Positions 33,575-46,400 of a stretch of 64,000 nt of DNA are shown one piece after another. The notes beneath the pieces were generated by a model. It was not told the DNA's origin and ran no database searches. It saw only the letters and a list, made by a program, of their open reading frames with translations. Numbering within the stretch: the first letter of the stretch is position 1; each line of letters starts with the position of its first letter. This DNA comes from Heterohyrax brucei. Its lineage: Eukaryota > Chordata > Mammalia > Hyracoidea > Procaviidae. Where the stretch lies: the NCBI GenBank assembly GCA_028571685.1, contig CM053162.1:48890851-48954850 (forward strand), read 5' to 3'. Made by a program: the position numbers and the translations under genes.

Positions 33575-34280
33575 ATAAATGACAGCGCACTTAACTGCTG
33601 ACCATGGGTTGGAGGTCCAAGTCCATCCAGAGGTGCCTCAGAAGAAAAGCCTGGCAAACTACTTCAAAAACAACCAGCTGTTGCAAGCCCTGTGCAGCAT
33701 CTTACTGATCTTGTGCTGCTGTAATAAAAAACAAAACAAAACAACAACAACAAAAAAAAACCCCACAAGTGGATGGATTTAGCAAAGAGAAATGTATTTT
33801 CTCACAGAAAAGTGGGCTGTAAGTCCAAATTCAGGGCATCAGCACCAGAGGAAGGCTTTATCTATTGACTCTGGGAGACATTTCTTCTTACCAATCTTCC
33901 CTTGGACTGGGAGCTTCTCAAGCACAGAGACCCCAAGTCCAAAGGCCACGCTATGTTGTCGGTACTTCTTTTCTGGTGGTGTTCAGTTCTCTTGTCTCTC
34001 TGTTCCTTGCTTTTATATCTGATGAGATTGCCTCAAGACACAATACAGTCTTGGAGATTGGAGTCTTGCTTCACCAGCACAGTTGTTGCCCATCCTCCCT
34101 TATTAATATCATAGAAGCAGAGTTTACAACGCAAAGGAATATCACACTATACCCGGAATCACGGTCCAGCCAAATTGACGCACATTTTCTGGGGGACACA
34201 ATTCAGTCTATGATTTTCTCTGACATCCATGGGGTTGTCCTGAGTTGGAATTGACTAGGTAGTAACTGGTTGGTTATTTT
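33575..34280 (+). mobile_element. long-type AfroSINE split by a MaLR LTR
   Basis: 5' part at 33575-33697 (gcctcagaagaaaagcctgg, ctacttcaaaaacaaccagc); 3' part at 34216-34280 (catccatggggttgtcctga, ttggaattgactaggtagta). The two halves join into one long-type SINE like that at 10697. The LTR between them is the later insertion. Confidence 0.8.
33698..34215 (-). mobile_element. ERVL-MaLR solo LTR inside an AfroSINE
   Basis: Reverse-oriented LTR: opens 'tcttactgatcttgtgctgc' (LTR 3' end), passes 'cccttggactgggagcttct' and closes 'acacaattcagtctatga' (LTR 5' end). A run of aac/aaaac repeats (33726-33765) interrupts its first 100 bases. The + frame of 129 codons at 33865-34254 is chance through the LTR. 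It is non-coding. Confidence 0.85.
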
Positions 34281-34374
34281 TTACATAGTTGATCTGACTT
34301 TGGGGCATCAGAAGAATGAAGGAAGGTCAAATCAAGGCATAACAGTGCTTCCTTGAAAGAAACATTTCATCTTT

Positions 34375-34530
34375 GATGAAACCAGCTGTGGTTTGTGAAA
34401 ATGCCTTCTCAGCATCATAGCAAAAAGGAAAACTCCATTCATAGACAAGTAGTGTCTATGCATGAGGTACATTGACTAGGAATTCAACTTGTCTCTTTCA
34501 CATGGAGGGCAAGAATTCAAACTCCATTAC
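34375..34530 (-). mobile_element. tRNA-Gly-headed SINE, 5' half
   Basis: 'cagcatcatagcaaaaagga', then 'gcatgaggtacattgactag' and the decayed reverse tRNA head 'ggagggcaagaattcaaact'. It lacks most of the body and tail. Confidence 0.65.
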
Positions 34531-34536
34531 CAGAAT

Positions 34537-34610
34537 CAAACCCACTCCCATCAATTTGATTCTGACTCATGGTGACCAATAAGGCTTCCAACTGGATATC
34601 TGAAGCCAAG
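34537..34610 (-). mobile_element. AfroSINE tail fragment
   Basis: 'gaatcaaacccactcccatc' and 'gattctgactcatggtgacc' form an antisense tail, followed by a short middle remnant. Confidence 0.6.
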
Positions 34611-35409
34611 GCTGACCTCCTGTTTGTCCCTTTCTCTGCTGCATATGGGCTGCACCAAGACAGAAATGACACATTCCCCTGACAGCCAACTTCCAGCGTT
34701 TGGGATAGAGGCTGGCCTCAGCTTCTGAAGCATCTGTATTTCTTTGTAATCCACACGGCTAAAATATGTTGAGTTTGTTTGTGTATTTATTATCAACATG
34801 ATGGCTACTTTACTAGTTAATGATCTTAGGTGTAGTGTCTCAGGAACTTGAAAGCAAAATAAATATCGATTTCTTTCTACTGTATTCACAAAAGGGTTAG
34901 TTTGCAATTTTGTCTTTGCACCAAAGTCTCAGGCTATTGAAATGGTGCGGTGCTGGTCATTTGGCTGTTTACTCTCAGGCCTCTTTCTGTGCTTTCCCTG
35001 CCCTTTCTTACTGTATGGGCTTGCCAAGCCAAGCCAAGTGCCGTAGGTAGCCTTGCAAAATATGTTGTTGGTGCAAAGTGCACTGCCAAATGGCTTCTAC
35101 ATGGATTCTACAAAAGTAGACACTGGTTAAGGAAAAAGAGAGAGGCTGGGATATGACTCCCTTTAAGGTTTGGAGGTAGCGTTAACAACGGCTGCATCTC
35201 TTCTGAGTTTCTGGAGCTGGAACCTGCCTTCTATTTTCTTCATTTTAGGGGCGATAGTCACTCAGTATCGAGCCAACAGTAGTAAGTAGTAACTTCTTGC
35301 TGCTGTTAAAATCTTGGTGGCCCTACTGCCCCCATTTGGCCTTTCAGTTCTTTGAAACGAGTTCCCTGGATTAAATCCTTTGCTGAAGTCCTTGTTGGTC
35401 ATTCAGTTT
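34611..35409. other. unique non-coding DNA
   Basis: No gene or repeat recognised. The 118-codon minus frame 34551-34907 starts in the SINE remnant and is not credible as a gene. Confidence 0.4.
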
Positions 35410-35765
35410 TCCTGATCACTATGGTTGTTATTGTCACTTGCCCTTGAACCAGCCCCCAAGTCATGACAACCACGTGCACAGTGGAAGAAAACCCTGCCAG
35501 TCCTGTGCCAAAGCCTCCAGGTGGGTGGGTTGGGCCCACTGTGGACCCACTGGGCTTTCATTAGCTGGCTTTTTGAAGTAGATGACTAGGCTTTTTTTCC
35601 TAATCCTTCTTAGTCTGGAAGCTCTGCTGAAGCTTAACCAGCATCTTAGCAAAAGGGAGAACTTCACTGATAGATGAGTGGTGGCTGTGCACGAGGTACA
35701 TTGACCAGGAAGTGAAGTTGTCCCTCTTACAAGGAGGGCAAGAATTCAACCCCCATTACCAGCAT
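35410..35765 (-). mobile_element. tRNA-Gly-headed SINE, near full length
   Basis: Reverse tRNA head at about 35695-35765 ('ggagggcaagaattcaaccc'), body 'taatccttcttagtctggaa', and a decayed RTE-like tail at 35440-35500 ('ccctgccagtcctgtgccaa'). Confidence 0.72.
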
Positions 35766-35775
35766 TGGTCCCATG

Positions 35776-35912
35776 GTCATCGATTGGATTCTAACTCGCT
35801 GTGACTGATAGGCTTTCCAAGGCTGTAGATCTTTACCACAGCAAACTGCCACATCTTTCTCCCACCAACTTTTTGATTAGCGGCCAACTGCTTTAACCAC
35901 TGTGATACCATG
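35776..35912 (-). mobile_element. AfroSINE (variant with extra internal block)
   Basis: Antisense: 'catcgattggattctaactc', 'aaggctgtagatctttacca', 'gcggccaactgctttaacca'. The 'actgccccatagg' block is deleted. Confidence 0.78.
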
Positions 35913-36008
35913 TCACCTCTTGACCTTCCCCAATTCAAGGGTAATTGTTTTTCATCTGTAAGTCATTGGTTCAAAAGAGATTCTATCTGAAGTCTTCTGA
36001 GGTGATTA

Positions 36009-36166
36009 TGGAGCCCTGGTAGGACAGTTGTTAAGTGTTAGGCTGCAAACCAAAAGGTCAGCAGTTCAAATCCACTAGCCTCTCTTTAGAAAGCCCTGTG
36101 GAGCAGGTCTTCTCTGACCTATAGGTTCATTGTTAGTCAAGATTGACTCAACAGGAATACATTTTA
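36009..36166 (+). mobile_element. AfroSINE
   Basis: Forward: ggagccctggtaggacagtt, ccaaaaggtcagcagttcaa, ttagtcaagattgactcaac. Confidence 0.9.
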
Positions 36167-36546
36167 GGGTCATTATTTCTGTTGGCCAGTGGGTAGGCTG
36201 CTAGGTTATAATGGTTGCTCTGGCTATTAGCAATAGTTTTTCACAGAAGAAGTAAAGAAAACATTTATGTTGGAAGGAGAAATGAAGAAAGAACTGTCCA
36301 AGTGCCTTACGGTGTGGACATTTTAGTAGTATAAGAAAAAGCATGTGGAAGGGACCATATTGACATCTTACTGACTTTGGCTAATTCCCCTAAACTGGAC
36401 AGCATTGAAAATGGAGACCTTCCCATGGCCCTTGGAAAAATGCTCCTAAAACCTCATCATCCATATTTCTTTGCTTAAATTCTGCATGTCACCCTGAACT
36501 ATCTTGCTAGTGTTAAAATAGTCTCATTTGAGCTAGGATGGGCAAT

Positions 36547-36547
36547 A

Positions 36548-36589
<42 letters not shown>

Positions 36590-36602
36590 TGTGCACACAA
36601 AC
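36547..36602 (+). repeat. (CA)n microsatellite
   Basis: About 18 uninterrupted CA units inside a longer interrupted ac/at tract, so probably length-variable. Confidence 0.95.
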
Positions 36603-37441
36603 ACTCAGAGGCCTCACTGATACACTTCAGTCTATGGACAAACTCTCAAAACCGTAAGTCGGTTTCTTCCCCGACCTCCAATTTTCTCTGCTTGGCCACA
36701 CTCCCCAACAAAATGTAAAAGTTCATGCCTAGGATGAAACTTTATAGGCTGTTTCTGCATGGCATGGGTTTGTCTGAAAGTGCTCTGCTCGCCGGAGGAG
36801 GGGAGGTAACCCCAAACCAAACAGCTTTGCCATTCAAAATACCATCTTGAAGGTTGACACTGGAGAGACCTTGGTAACACAGCATAGTGGGATTCTTATC
36901 CTGGTTCTCCAGTGACAGACAGGGCTGGTCCAAACAGTTCTGCCACTAACATTTTCACTGGGAAGAATGAGTGGGACTGGAGAAGAATTTGTCCTTTGCT
37001 TTCTGCCTCTATTCAGTATTCTGCAGGGTCACACTGGACTGAACTGTATTTTCTTCAGGATCTTGCTAGGATTTGGAGGCACCTGCAAATTGAGGGCTCA
37101 TCTTCTTTTTTGAAGTCTTTCTTTTGAACCCACCAATTTTACGAAATTTAAACACATTATTCATTGTGTAATTGTAGATGAAATATTACAGAAGTGGACT
37201 AATTATACACAGAGCACTTAAGTCCAATTAAACTAACATCTGTGGCAAATGTAAGGATATTTTCTTTCACTAATAAGAATACTTTCTGAACAACAGAAGA
37301 TAAAGTAGTTAAATTGGATATGCTGGAGAGATTATAAATATCCCATTAGCATGTAAAATGAGGATTAACCTTATTTAATCATGGCATGCCAGATCATCAA
37401 AAGTCATGGTGCATCTCCACACTGACATGATATCGGTCCTA

Positions 37442-37464
37442 CAAAATAATAATAATAATAATAA
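37442..37464 (+). repeat. (AAT)n microsatellite
   Basis: Six AAT units. Confidence 0.9.
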
Positions 37465-37909
37465 CCTCATGATTAATAAACATAGGTCACTCTGTGCTGT
37501 TCTGCACTAAATTAAACTGTGGGAGAGACTCACGAACTCTTAACTGCCTAACAAAACAGCAAAAATTATTTTACCTGTTCATGGTGATACTGTGGGTGAT
37601 TCAGGTTTGAGTCTTCTGTGTGACTGGAAAGGTACCCCTCCCTGGCTCAGCAAATGAGCCTCCTTCAAAATAAATAAAATATACAGCCCATTCCAGCTAG
37701 CACTATCAGTGTCCTTTTGAAAATGTAACTTAAATGATTAAAAACACCAAGGGTGTATTCCAAATGAAAATATTTATGCTTGAGGATTATTACGCTCACT
37801 TCTGCAGGCATTAATGGGCAGGCTGTGTATCCAAGGATGTCTTTTTCCCTGAGCTACAGAACATTATATTTGAAGATACCCATCACCATCGATTTTGTGA
37901 TAAATAGCC

Positions 37910-38068
37910 AGGTCTGGTGGTGTAGTGGTTAAATTCTACAGCTGCTAACCGAAAGGTCAGCAGTTCAAATCCACCAGGTGCTCTCTGGAAATTCTATGAG
38001 GCAGTTCTACTCTGTCCTATAGGGTCACTAAGAGTTGGAACTGACTCAGTGGCAACCAGTTTAATTTT
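37910..38068 (+). mobile_element. AfroSINE
   Basis: Well-preserved forward copy: ctggtggtgtagtggttaaa, B-box-like gttcaaatcc at 37963-37972, middle ctatgaggcagttctactct and tail 38021-38057. The tail agrees with the complement of the RTE tail at 32255-32291 at about 30 of 37 bases. Confidence 0.93.
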
Positions 38069-38154
38069 ATTTTGAGAGGGTGGGGAGCAAGTTCTGTCAT
38101 TCATCAGGAACAAGGAGGAATTTTTGGTTCTCTAAATTCAGATTAAATTAAAAA

Positions 38155-38170
38155 CAAACAAACAAACAAA
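38155..38170 (+). repeat. (CAAA)n microsatellite
   Basis: Four units adjoining the tail side of the following antisense SINE. Confidence 0.8.
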
Positions 38171-38310
38171 TCCACTACTGTCATAGTGACCTTATAAGAC
38201 AGAGTAGAACTTCCCCACAGAGTCTCCAAGGAGCACCTTGTGGATTTGAACTACCAACCTTTTGGTTAGCAGCTGTAGCAGTTAGCCACTATGCCAGCAG
38301 GGTTTCCAGA
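38168..38310 (-). mobile_element. AfroSINE
   Basis: Antisense: agaacttccccacagagtct, ggagcaccttgtggatttga, ctatgccagcagggtttcc. It faces the forward copy 100 bases upstream. Confidence 0.9.
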
Positions 38311-38828
38311 TTACAATTTATTAAATATGTTGAGCATGTGCGGTCACAAGAAACCAATGGCAGCAAAGTTGAAGGGGAACAAAAGGCAGAAGGTGAAAGA
38401 CAGCAATTGCATGTGTCATATTCAAGGGACTAGACAGTGGTCTTCCATAGCTCAGGGAAGGAAATCCATAAATAGGGACAGATAACTCTTGAGGACGTGT
38501 CTATCAGGACAGAGTGAAGGGGGCAGACTCAGTCTTGCTTCCTCTCTCTTCTTTCTCATTTTCCTTTCCCCTTTCCTCTTTTCCTTTTTCTTTTTCACTT
38601 CCCTGACCTCTTTTTCTTTCTCACCTTCAAAAGAATTCTTGTTTGTACTCCTTCCAAGATTTGAAAGCCATTATCCTTTCATTCTTAAAGCGTCTAGAGT
38701 CGAACACATATAGATGCCTTGAAAATAACTACTGCTATTACAGTTTCATGTTTCTAACTTGGTGAATTATTATTATTATTATTTTAGGCGATCTGTGTAT
38801 CTTTATATTTGTAGCAGAATGGTCTTTG

Positions 38829-38875
38829 CGGGTCAAGATGGACTTGACGGCCAGGGGTTTGGTTTGGTTTTGGTG
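38829..38875 (+). mobile_element. AfroSINE 3' end only
   Basis: 'tcaagatggacttgacggcc' followed by ggggtttggtttggttttgg, a 5'-truncated or deleted copy. Confidence 0.6.
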
Positions 38876-39531
38876 TCCTCTTGCTCTGAGTCTTCATTTT
38901 TAGTTGAGAAAGCAAGGTCAAACCAAACTTGGTGAAAACCCAGAGAGGACTGAGAAGAAACTGGACAGAACCAGTCTGAGGATGCAGAGCGAGTCATGGG
39001 CAAGCTTGTGGGAAGCATGGAGTCCGGGAAAACATGTTGGGGGTGGAAAGAGCTGCATGCGCAGCTAAAATTTTAAAAAACACAAAGCTTCAAAGAATGA
39101 AAGCAAAAGCAATTAGCTCATATCAGAAACGTAAGTTTCAGGATGTTGGTGCAAATAAAACAAAGTGCTTGTGCAAGAGAAAGTACATAGAACTCTCTTC
39201 TCATCCTGGGGAACAGTCTGCCAGGTTTCAAAATTTTTCTTTTAGTTCAGACCTATACAGCATTAATGGTTCTCTTCAGGTGGGTCCCTTAATTTATAGT
39301 GATAGAAATAAAATGTGAATAAAGTATTAATAATAATAGCAGCTGTTTTTGTCTTTTTGAACAAGCCACAGATGGGTGATGCCATTTTTTTCTTTTCTTC
39401 CCTTCATTCTTCAATTAAAAGATAATTAAGAAGCTATTTTTATAGTTCAAAGTGCTAGTGAATTAAAGAAAATCCTATTGCTGCAAAATCTAGATGAGAT
39501 GTGGATTTGCCCTGACAATATTACTTCAAAT

Positions 39532-39570
39532 AATACACATGCACACACACACAGACACACACATCCATGT
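39532..39570 (+). repeat. (CA)n microsatellite, interrupted
   Basis: Short ca/ac run with g and t interruptions. Confidence 0.75.
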
Positions 39571-42500
39571 GTATATTTTATTTCCAGGTTTAACTTGCCT
39601 AGCAATGTAGCTTTAACTCAGGACTGTTACACTGTGAGTTGGTGGTTTGCTTGTGACACAGGATAATTCTGACTTCAGAAAAGCATCCGACAGTCTCCAG
39701 AAAGGGGACAGGGAGAGTCTTTATTGAGCAGATGAAAAGGGGTATAAAGGCAGTAACTGACTTTCTCTGCAGCGAAACTGGGGATCATGCCTCCAGTGTC
39801 CTGATTGTAATTCACTGCTTGTTTCCAGGCCCCCTGACACAATTTTTCCATAACAGACAGAGGACTTTGTTAAATTGTAAATGAGTATTACTTCAAGCAC
39901 TCTGTGGAAATATGTTCTCCTCCTATAGCCCGTACATTATTTCTGCTTAGTTAGGGTGGCTCACATTTCCCGTAACTATCAGGGAGAACTTAATTCAACT
40001 CACACAACCTCACTTTAAAATTGTGCAGCTCTCTTAATCAACCTTTGTATCAGCCACAAATGTGCAGTATGACCTAATTTGAAAATGTCTTGAAGTGCTG
40101 ACTCAAACTGTTAGTGAATAAAGGCTAGTCATTACCATTATGACACTAATGTGATGCAAAATAAAATTGAGTTGCATCAGCTGAACATTAGTTTGCAAAA
40201 ATATTAGTGATTGAAGCCATTTTCTGTTCATATTTTATTTATACTTGTTATATATACATATATTTATTTATTTTTCACTTGGTTGAAACAGCCTGACAAC
40301 AAAAAATTTTAAGTGCCCGGGAAGGAAGCCACGTTTTCCATGCTGAAAAAGCCATGTCGATCAGACGTACGTCATGACCTACTTTCTGTAAAGCTAAGAT
40401 GTGTTGCTGGTGAATTAGTGTTCACATGTGTCTATGCATACAAAGAATAACATGAAAAAAGTATCATCTCTGTCTGTGCTTTGCTGGCAGATTCCAAGAC
40501 TTAACGGGCTGCAATTGACTGTTTCATACTTTCTGTCACTTACACATCCTTAGTGACTTTTCTTTTTGGGATAACAAGGATTTGGGATTTATTTCTTCCA
40601 TGGGCCATTTCCCTTCTCCTTACAGATCATCAGTTGTGGCCTCTTACTCAAAATATACTTTTTATTTTTATTTTTGGAGTTAGCAATATTCTTAGTATAG
40701 ATTGTCATTAATTATTTTGGAAAACAAGAAAGTGGGTTATAGAAATGGAAACAATTCTGTCTTACCCCTGCTGATAATGCTTTATGGAATGCAGCATAAA
40801 TGATTTTTTGTTTTTACATTTCAGATGGTTTGGGGGCAGACTTGAATGACTCATGTGCTTATTTAATATTGCACATCCTAAAGCTACTATTGTTTTGACT
40901 TCTAAATACTAATTATTGAAAGTAAATCAGCTCAAGTCTTTCTTAAACGAGAGAGATTGTGCTGAGGGTCACTCAGAAATTTCTCTTTGTATCCCATCTT
41001 GAGTCTTCTAAATTCTAAAAATTTTGAACTGAAAAGCACACCATTTAGTGGTCAAAACCTCTGATTTTATTCATTTAGTGGTTCATAAGGAGCTGAGCAC
41101 ACACATCCAAGGAGATACATTTTACATCTGCAAGGAGAAGAACTTTAAACATCAAGAAAAGATTTAACCTGTCTGCTACAGGTTGAGAGACTATATGGCT
41201 ACATATTGTTACAGGCAATCTGTAGAGAATGCAGCTACATTAAAAAGCTGGCAAACTTGCTTCATTCTCTTTTCAGAAATGCAAGGAAAATCTTGCAGCT
41301 AGATGTGTAGAAATTTGCTCCTTTGCGGTGATTTAGTATTTTAGCTCGTTTGACATGATGCACTCTGTGGCTCAGACTACTATCATGACCTCTGTTTTAT
41401 TTCCACGTTAAAATAGTCTAGATGAAGAAAAGTAACTCTAAATAATTTCAAAGCAGTCTTGCCAAAACCAACATTCAAAGTCTGGGTGCTTGTGTGCCTC
41501 CATGCACCTAGACACACTTTCCATTTACCTGAAAAACAAGGCTCACCTATTTTTAGGGCAAATACAGCTATTCTTACTCTCTGGCTGCAGGAGGCATAGG
41601 TCTGTGGGTGTGATGGCTGCAAACGGATTGCCAGCCTTTTAACAGTTCATCATTTTTAAATGAAAGGAGGATAGCGGCACCCTTCTGAGAAAAATCTTTT
41701 CCTGTGCATTCTACTTTGTCTCTGCTAGGACAAATGACGTGCTACGTTGGAATATTTCTGAGCTGGGAGACACCTTCATGACTGTCCTTGGGACACCGAG
41801 GAGTCTGCATACCTCTTTGGACCAGGACGGGAGAATGCCCCCATGCCCACTTAGTTGATGATTTACTGTGCCTTCCCCGGGGGCCACAACTGATGATCTG
41901 TAAGCTTGTTGAATTTTGAGGCAAATATTAAATATAATCAATATATAAAATAAAAAAAAAGAAGAAGAAAAACGCAATGAAAATTTATGACCTTAGCATT
42001 CCTTCAGGGTCAAGCAATTTATCAAATTCTCTCACTTTCTGGTTTCAATTACACAGCCATTGTGGAAGGAACTTATTTTAGCAGGTTCATTTGCCTCAGT
42101 AGGGAATACAGGACGTTGGCCTAATGCTTCACCTTTAGTGCAGGCCATTTGAGCCTTAGAACAAATACCAATCATCACTCTTTGGGAAAAAAGGATCTGC
42201 ATCGGCGTGGCCTATTGGAATGGGGTTTCTGTCAAGGTAAACGGTTGTCGACAATGACTGTGGTAGAGTGGCGATAAATCCCATTTTATTGCTGAAAAAT
42301 TCCAGCTTCTCTCCATGCCTGACAGCTCCCCGCATTCTCATACCCATTCGGGCAATTTCTGCTCTATGTCCATCTGGTTCTCATTACCTTGCAACCTGCC
42401 TGTGTCTGATCCAGAAAAAGTGCAGGTCAGAAACAGGCAGAAAGCAACTGAGGTGATGGACAAAACAGAAATCAGGGGGTCACCCATGGGCTGGGGGTGG

Positions 42501-43211
42501 AGGTGAGGGAATGACTGGGGGAGTGAGGATTCCAGCTTAGGCTCTGAGTGGGCACTAGAAGGGCCCATTTAAATACGCTAAAGAAAGATGACCATCACAG
42601 CAGCCAAGAAGCCAGCAGAACCAGCATCTTCAGACTCAGACCTTAGACAAGACACCTGCTTTAGGGTGGAGGAGAGAGAGACTATGTGGTGGGTTGCAGG
42701 GGTGGAAGGAGGGTAGCGGGAAGTAGAGCAGGGCTTTCAGGACATCTAGCCTGCCATAGGCACCACCTGGATTTTCTGAGTCAGGGACATTTTCTAGAAG
42801 AGCTAGGAGCTTCATGCTCACAGCTGGCATACTTCTGAGTACGGGATAAAACTCTGCTGGAGATTCAATTTTGGCTCAAAAAAAAAAAGCCTACCTTTTT
42901 GAAGACAAAAACTCTAAGACTTCCAACATTATTGTCTCCATTCATTTTTCTAAGAAGGTTAATATTTAAAAACCACCTTGCCTTTGTGGGTGCATCTAGG
43001 ACTGGTTCATTCACGGAATGGCAGGACTGGAGCTGAGCTGCCTGGGTATTCCTAACACTGCGTGTGATCCTTTTCAGAATGACTACGCACGTATGCCTTC
43101 ACAAAGTTGGCCTCATTCTCTGCAGCTGAAACCCTTTTGATCATATTACTTTAGATCTAAAATTACCCATATGTCACCATAAGACACCTCAGAAATAATA
43201 ACAATAAAAAA

Positions 43212-43413
43212 GACTCACTGCTATTCAGTCAATTTCTACTCAGAGTAACCCTATAGGACATAGTAGAACTGCCCCATAGGGTTTGCAAGACTGTAAATCT
43301 TTCTGGAAGCAGTATGCCACATCCTTCTCCCTTGGAGCTGCTGGTGGCTTGAAACTACCACCCACTTTCTCTTAGCAGCCAAACACTTTCATCACTGCAC
43401 CACTGGGACTCCT
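43212..43413 (-). mobile_element. AfroSINE (variant with extra internal block)
   Basis: Antisense: ttcagtcaatttctactcag, tagaactgccccataggg, gactgtaaatctttctggaa, ccactgggactcctt. It is the last recognisable young repeat before the repeat-poor block. Confidence 0.9.
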
Positions 43414-46400
43414 TGTCACTCCAGGGGCCAAAAAAAAATTTGATATGATAAATATCAAATAAGTCAGGGGGGCAGAGAAAGAAATAAATATGATAAATAC
43501 CTGATTCCAATTAAATGTTAACCTAAATTAGACTAGAAAGAAATGATGTATCTATCTAAACCTCTCTATATATGTATGCATATAATTTACTTATGTTTTT
43601 ATTTTGGTGGAGTGGATGGGGTCATTGTAATTAATATTGAAATACAATTGTGGAAGATATAGTGAATTATAAATGATGAAGTCTTGAGAACTTTATAATA
43701 AAGATTAAAATCAGATGGATGGTTAGACGGATGGCAGTTATTTTACCATCTGTTCTGGAAAGTCAAATTCTGTATTCAAATGCCAGGTATGATTGTGCAA
43801 GCTTAAATACATAGCAGAACTGGGGCATTGTTATGATTGGCAGGCAGAATCTTTGGTGCAAGATAGATTTGGATAGATAGTATGTCTTAGCACCTTCTGG
43901 ATCCCAGGACTATAGAATGCCTTCTATGTCCTCAGATTTCACCTTTCTGATGGTCAGACAGCAAGTTCTGTTATGAATATTGTTTTTTAATTGACTGAAT
44001 TCTAATATCACAGTTATATTTTAAATGCTGATCTGATCTGGTTAGGCAAGAAATGTTGTTTCTAATGTTTGAGATTCTGTTTCTACATTTTCAAACCATG
44101 TATGTGCAAGGGGAATTCTACAAAAAGTAGCTGGGAATTGTAGGTGAACTCCATATGGATGGTTGGGTACAGAAAGAGATAGCTTATAACAGTTAAAAAT
44201 GATATAAAGCTGGATGATTTGGTCTGAATTAAATGACAAATGATTCCTGTACAGAAGTTTGGTGTTCAGCCACTTTAAAATGAATACATTTAATCAAGAA
44301 ATATAGTTTGAAAACAAATACTTCCACATGGCCATATTAAGAAGCACAAACCTTTGGCTACCATTGCACAGCCATGAAAACGGCTGTCATTTACAGCTTC
44401 CCTAATTTGGAAAGTAATTTCAGGTTCTTAGCCAGAGAGAAACTTTTGAACTTTTCTGGGCTGTAGGTACATTGGGGAAACACGACCATTTAAATTTGTT
44501 TGTTTTAATAGCCAAGCAGAGAATTAATGGTGTGGGGGAGGGTGAAGTGACAACTGAACTTGATGCTTGATAGCTGTTTCCTCATAAATGTGTCCCACAG
44601 ATTTCAGGGCCCTGTAGGAGAAGGGGTTACTAAAGAAACATATGCATTCGTAGGGCTTTTAGGGAACTGAAGACACGTGGAAGAAAGTGCTTTGGAGGCC
44701 ATTGAAATATTTACAAAACAAACCATTTATGTTTCACTTTTGTATATGTAAAACTCTGAGTGCCTACAAAAAAGATTCAACTTTTAGCTCTAAGAAATAT
44801 TTCAGCATCAAAATGGTTAATAGTATTATAGCTTCAAAAGAGCCTATTGGCTCGCCCTCAAGGATGCCCCGCAGTTGTGTTAAAGTCCTCAGATGAAGCT
44901 AGCCTTCTCAGCTAGCCTTTAGAGTTGTCTGCTAACAGTAAAAATACTATAATAAATCGGTAACATATGTTGCCAGGCAAGGAACAGTGATATAAATAAA
45001 GAGACTAGGAGACCCAATCCAAGCACAATGTGAAAAGAATTTAACTCTCAATCTATTTGTTGGCTAATTACCATTTGAAAAGTAATTTGAAAGTGTTACT
45101 GTTATTTGCTTATGTTCTTTCTCAGTTTTTTATTCTCTCTCTCTCTTCAGATTGCATTCTTACCCAAATACTCTTCGTGACTGCCTGCTTTGCGGCTTTG
45201 GGGTAAGTCCCAGTTTTCCACAACCTTAAGGGAAGAAAAAAAAGCGTAACATAAGAGACGCCAAAAAGACTTATGCTTCCTGATGTGCGGGTTTTGTGAA
45301 CTATACATGGGCTTGTTGGGATGGGGTGATGAAATAAAGAGAAGAGGTTTGTTTCTGCAAGGATCAAGAGTGTGTGAAAGTGTGTATATGCAAGCCTGTT
45401 AGGAAAGCCACCTCTGGAATGGAAATGACAAAGCTCAGAACACACACAATCAATTATTTTCACTAGCATTTAAAATACAGAAAACAAAACCTGCTTTGGG
45501 AATTGACTGGATATTTTATTTCACTTTTTTTATTGAGACATCCTTTGAAAAATGGCATAATGTAAATAGTTCTACAAAGCAACAATATAATCAATCTCCA
45601 AACTAGAATATAAATCAAGGATTTCATTAACTGCTGGTAGCCAGTTTAAATTGTAGTATTGTCCATAATGTCTGTCTATCTATGTACGTCCAAGTTATAT
45701 TAAAAACCTTTAAATGGCTTTGTAATATCAGCTACATCTCGCTATTATAATAATTAATGGTACTGTTTTATAAATCAATACATGTATTCTTGATAAATTC
45801 ATATCCAGTTAATGGTGTAATTTAAATAAAAAATTAATGCAATAAAAGACATATAGAAATGGGCAGGAAATCTTTAAAGGTTAAGAGACAAATTTGTCTA
45901 AATTCATTTTCTAACTTTTTTTTAAAGTTTATATTTTAAATCAGCTGAAATTTACTGTTTCTGAAAAATTAATCTTGCTCCTTCTGTTGATATTTAGCAT
46001 TGAATTTGTAAGATACTTTTTTAACCAGTAAATTTTAAGCACTTATGATACAATGGGTTATTCTCCTACCGTTATACTATTTGACAATTATTGAATATTC
46101 TTTAGTCAAAAGAAAGAAAGAAAGAAAAACCAAAGAACAAACTTCCAACTAATAATTTATTGTTTTTAAAAATTAAATAGAACTGCCTTATAGTTTTTTG
46201 GGGGTGGGGGCCGATAGCAGGCTGGAGTAAATTCACTGTTCTGAAATATCTCCAAAGCTATGTACATATTTTATTGAAGGGGAAGAGGGGCTGATTAGTT
46301 CAATGAATTTGCATGTGTAAGAGGCCAACATTTTTCTTTCTTTCTTTTCTTTTCTTTTCTTTTTTCCTTTCACTGTATGAACACTCCAGCAATTTTAGGG

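Larger units (their letters stand above)
36167..37909. other. unique non-coding DNA, partly conserved-looking
   Basis: Contains a (CA)n microsatellite and an (AAT)n run, listed separately. 37150-37800 is AT-rich with many ATTA-type motifs and no transposon signature, so it is a possible conserved non-coding element. Confidence 0.35.
38311..43211. other. unique non-coding DNA, about 4.9 kb
   Basis: Apart from an AfroSINE tail (38829-38875), a (TTA)n run near 38768-38785 and a (CA)n run near 39540, I recognise no young repeat and no gene. A short 'catcagttgtggcctcttac' at 40627-40646 could be an L1 3' UTR scrap. The minus frames 41383-41977 and 42156-42568 show no family features. Confidence 0.4.

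Noticed and set aside
33865-34254. 129-codon + open frame
   Set aside because: It reads through a reverse MaLR LTR and into SINE sequence.
37910-37980. tRNA-like sequence with a B box
   Set aside because: Head of an AfroSINE, one of many copies.
40360-40376. CRE-like palindrome acgtacgt with a tgacg half-site
   Set aside because: A single short site outside any promoter-like context; expected by chance in 64 kb.
40600-40660. possible L1 3' UTR fragment (catcagttgtggcctcttac)
   Set aside because: Only about 20-25 bases match and flanking L1 blocks are absent; may be chance.
45122-45469. 115-codon minus open frame in the repeat-poor block
   Set aside because: No family resemblance, no visible splice context and composition like its surroundings.
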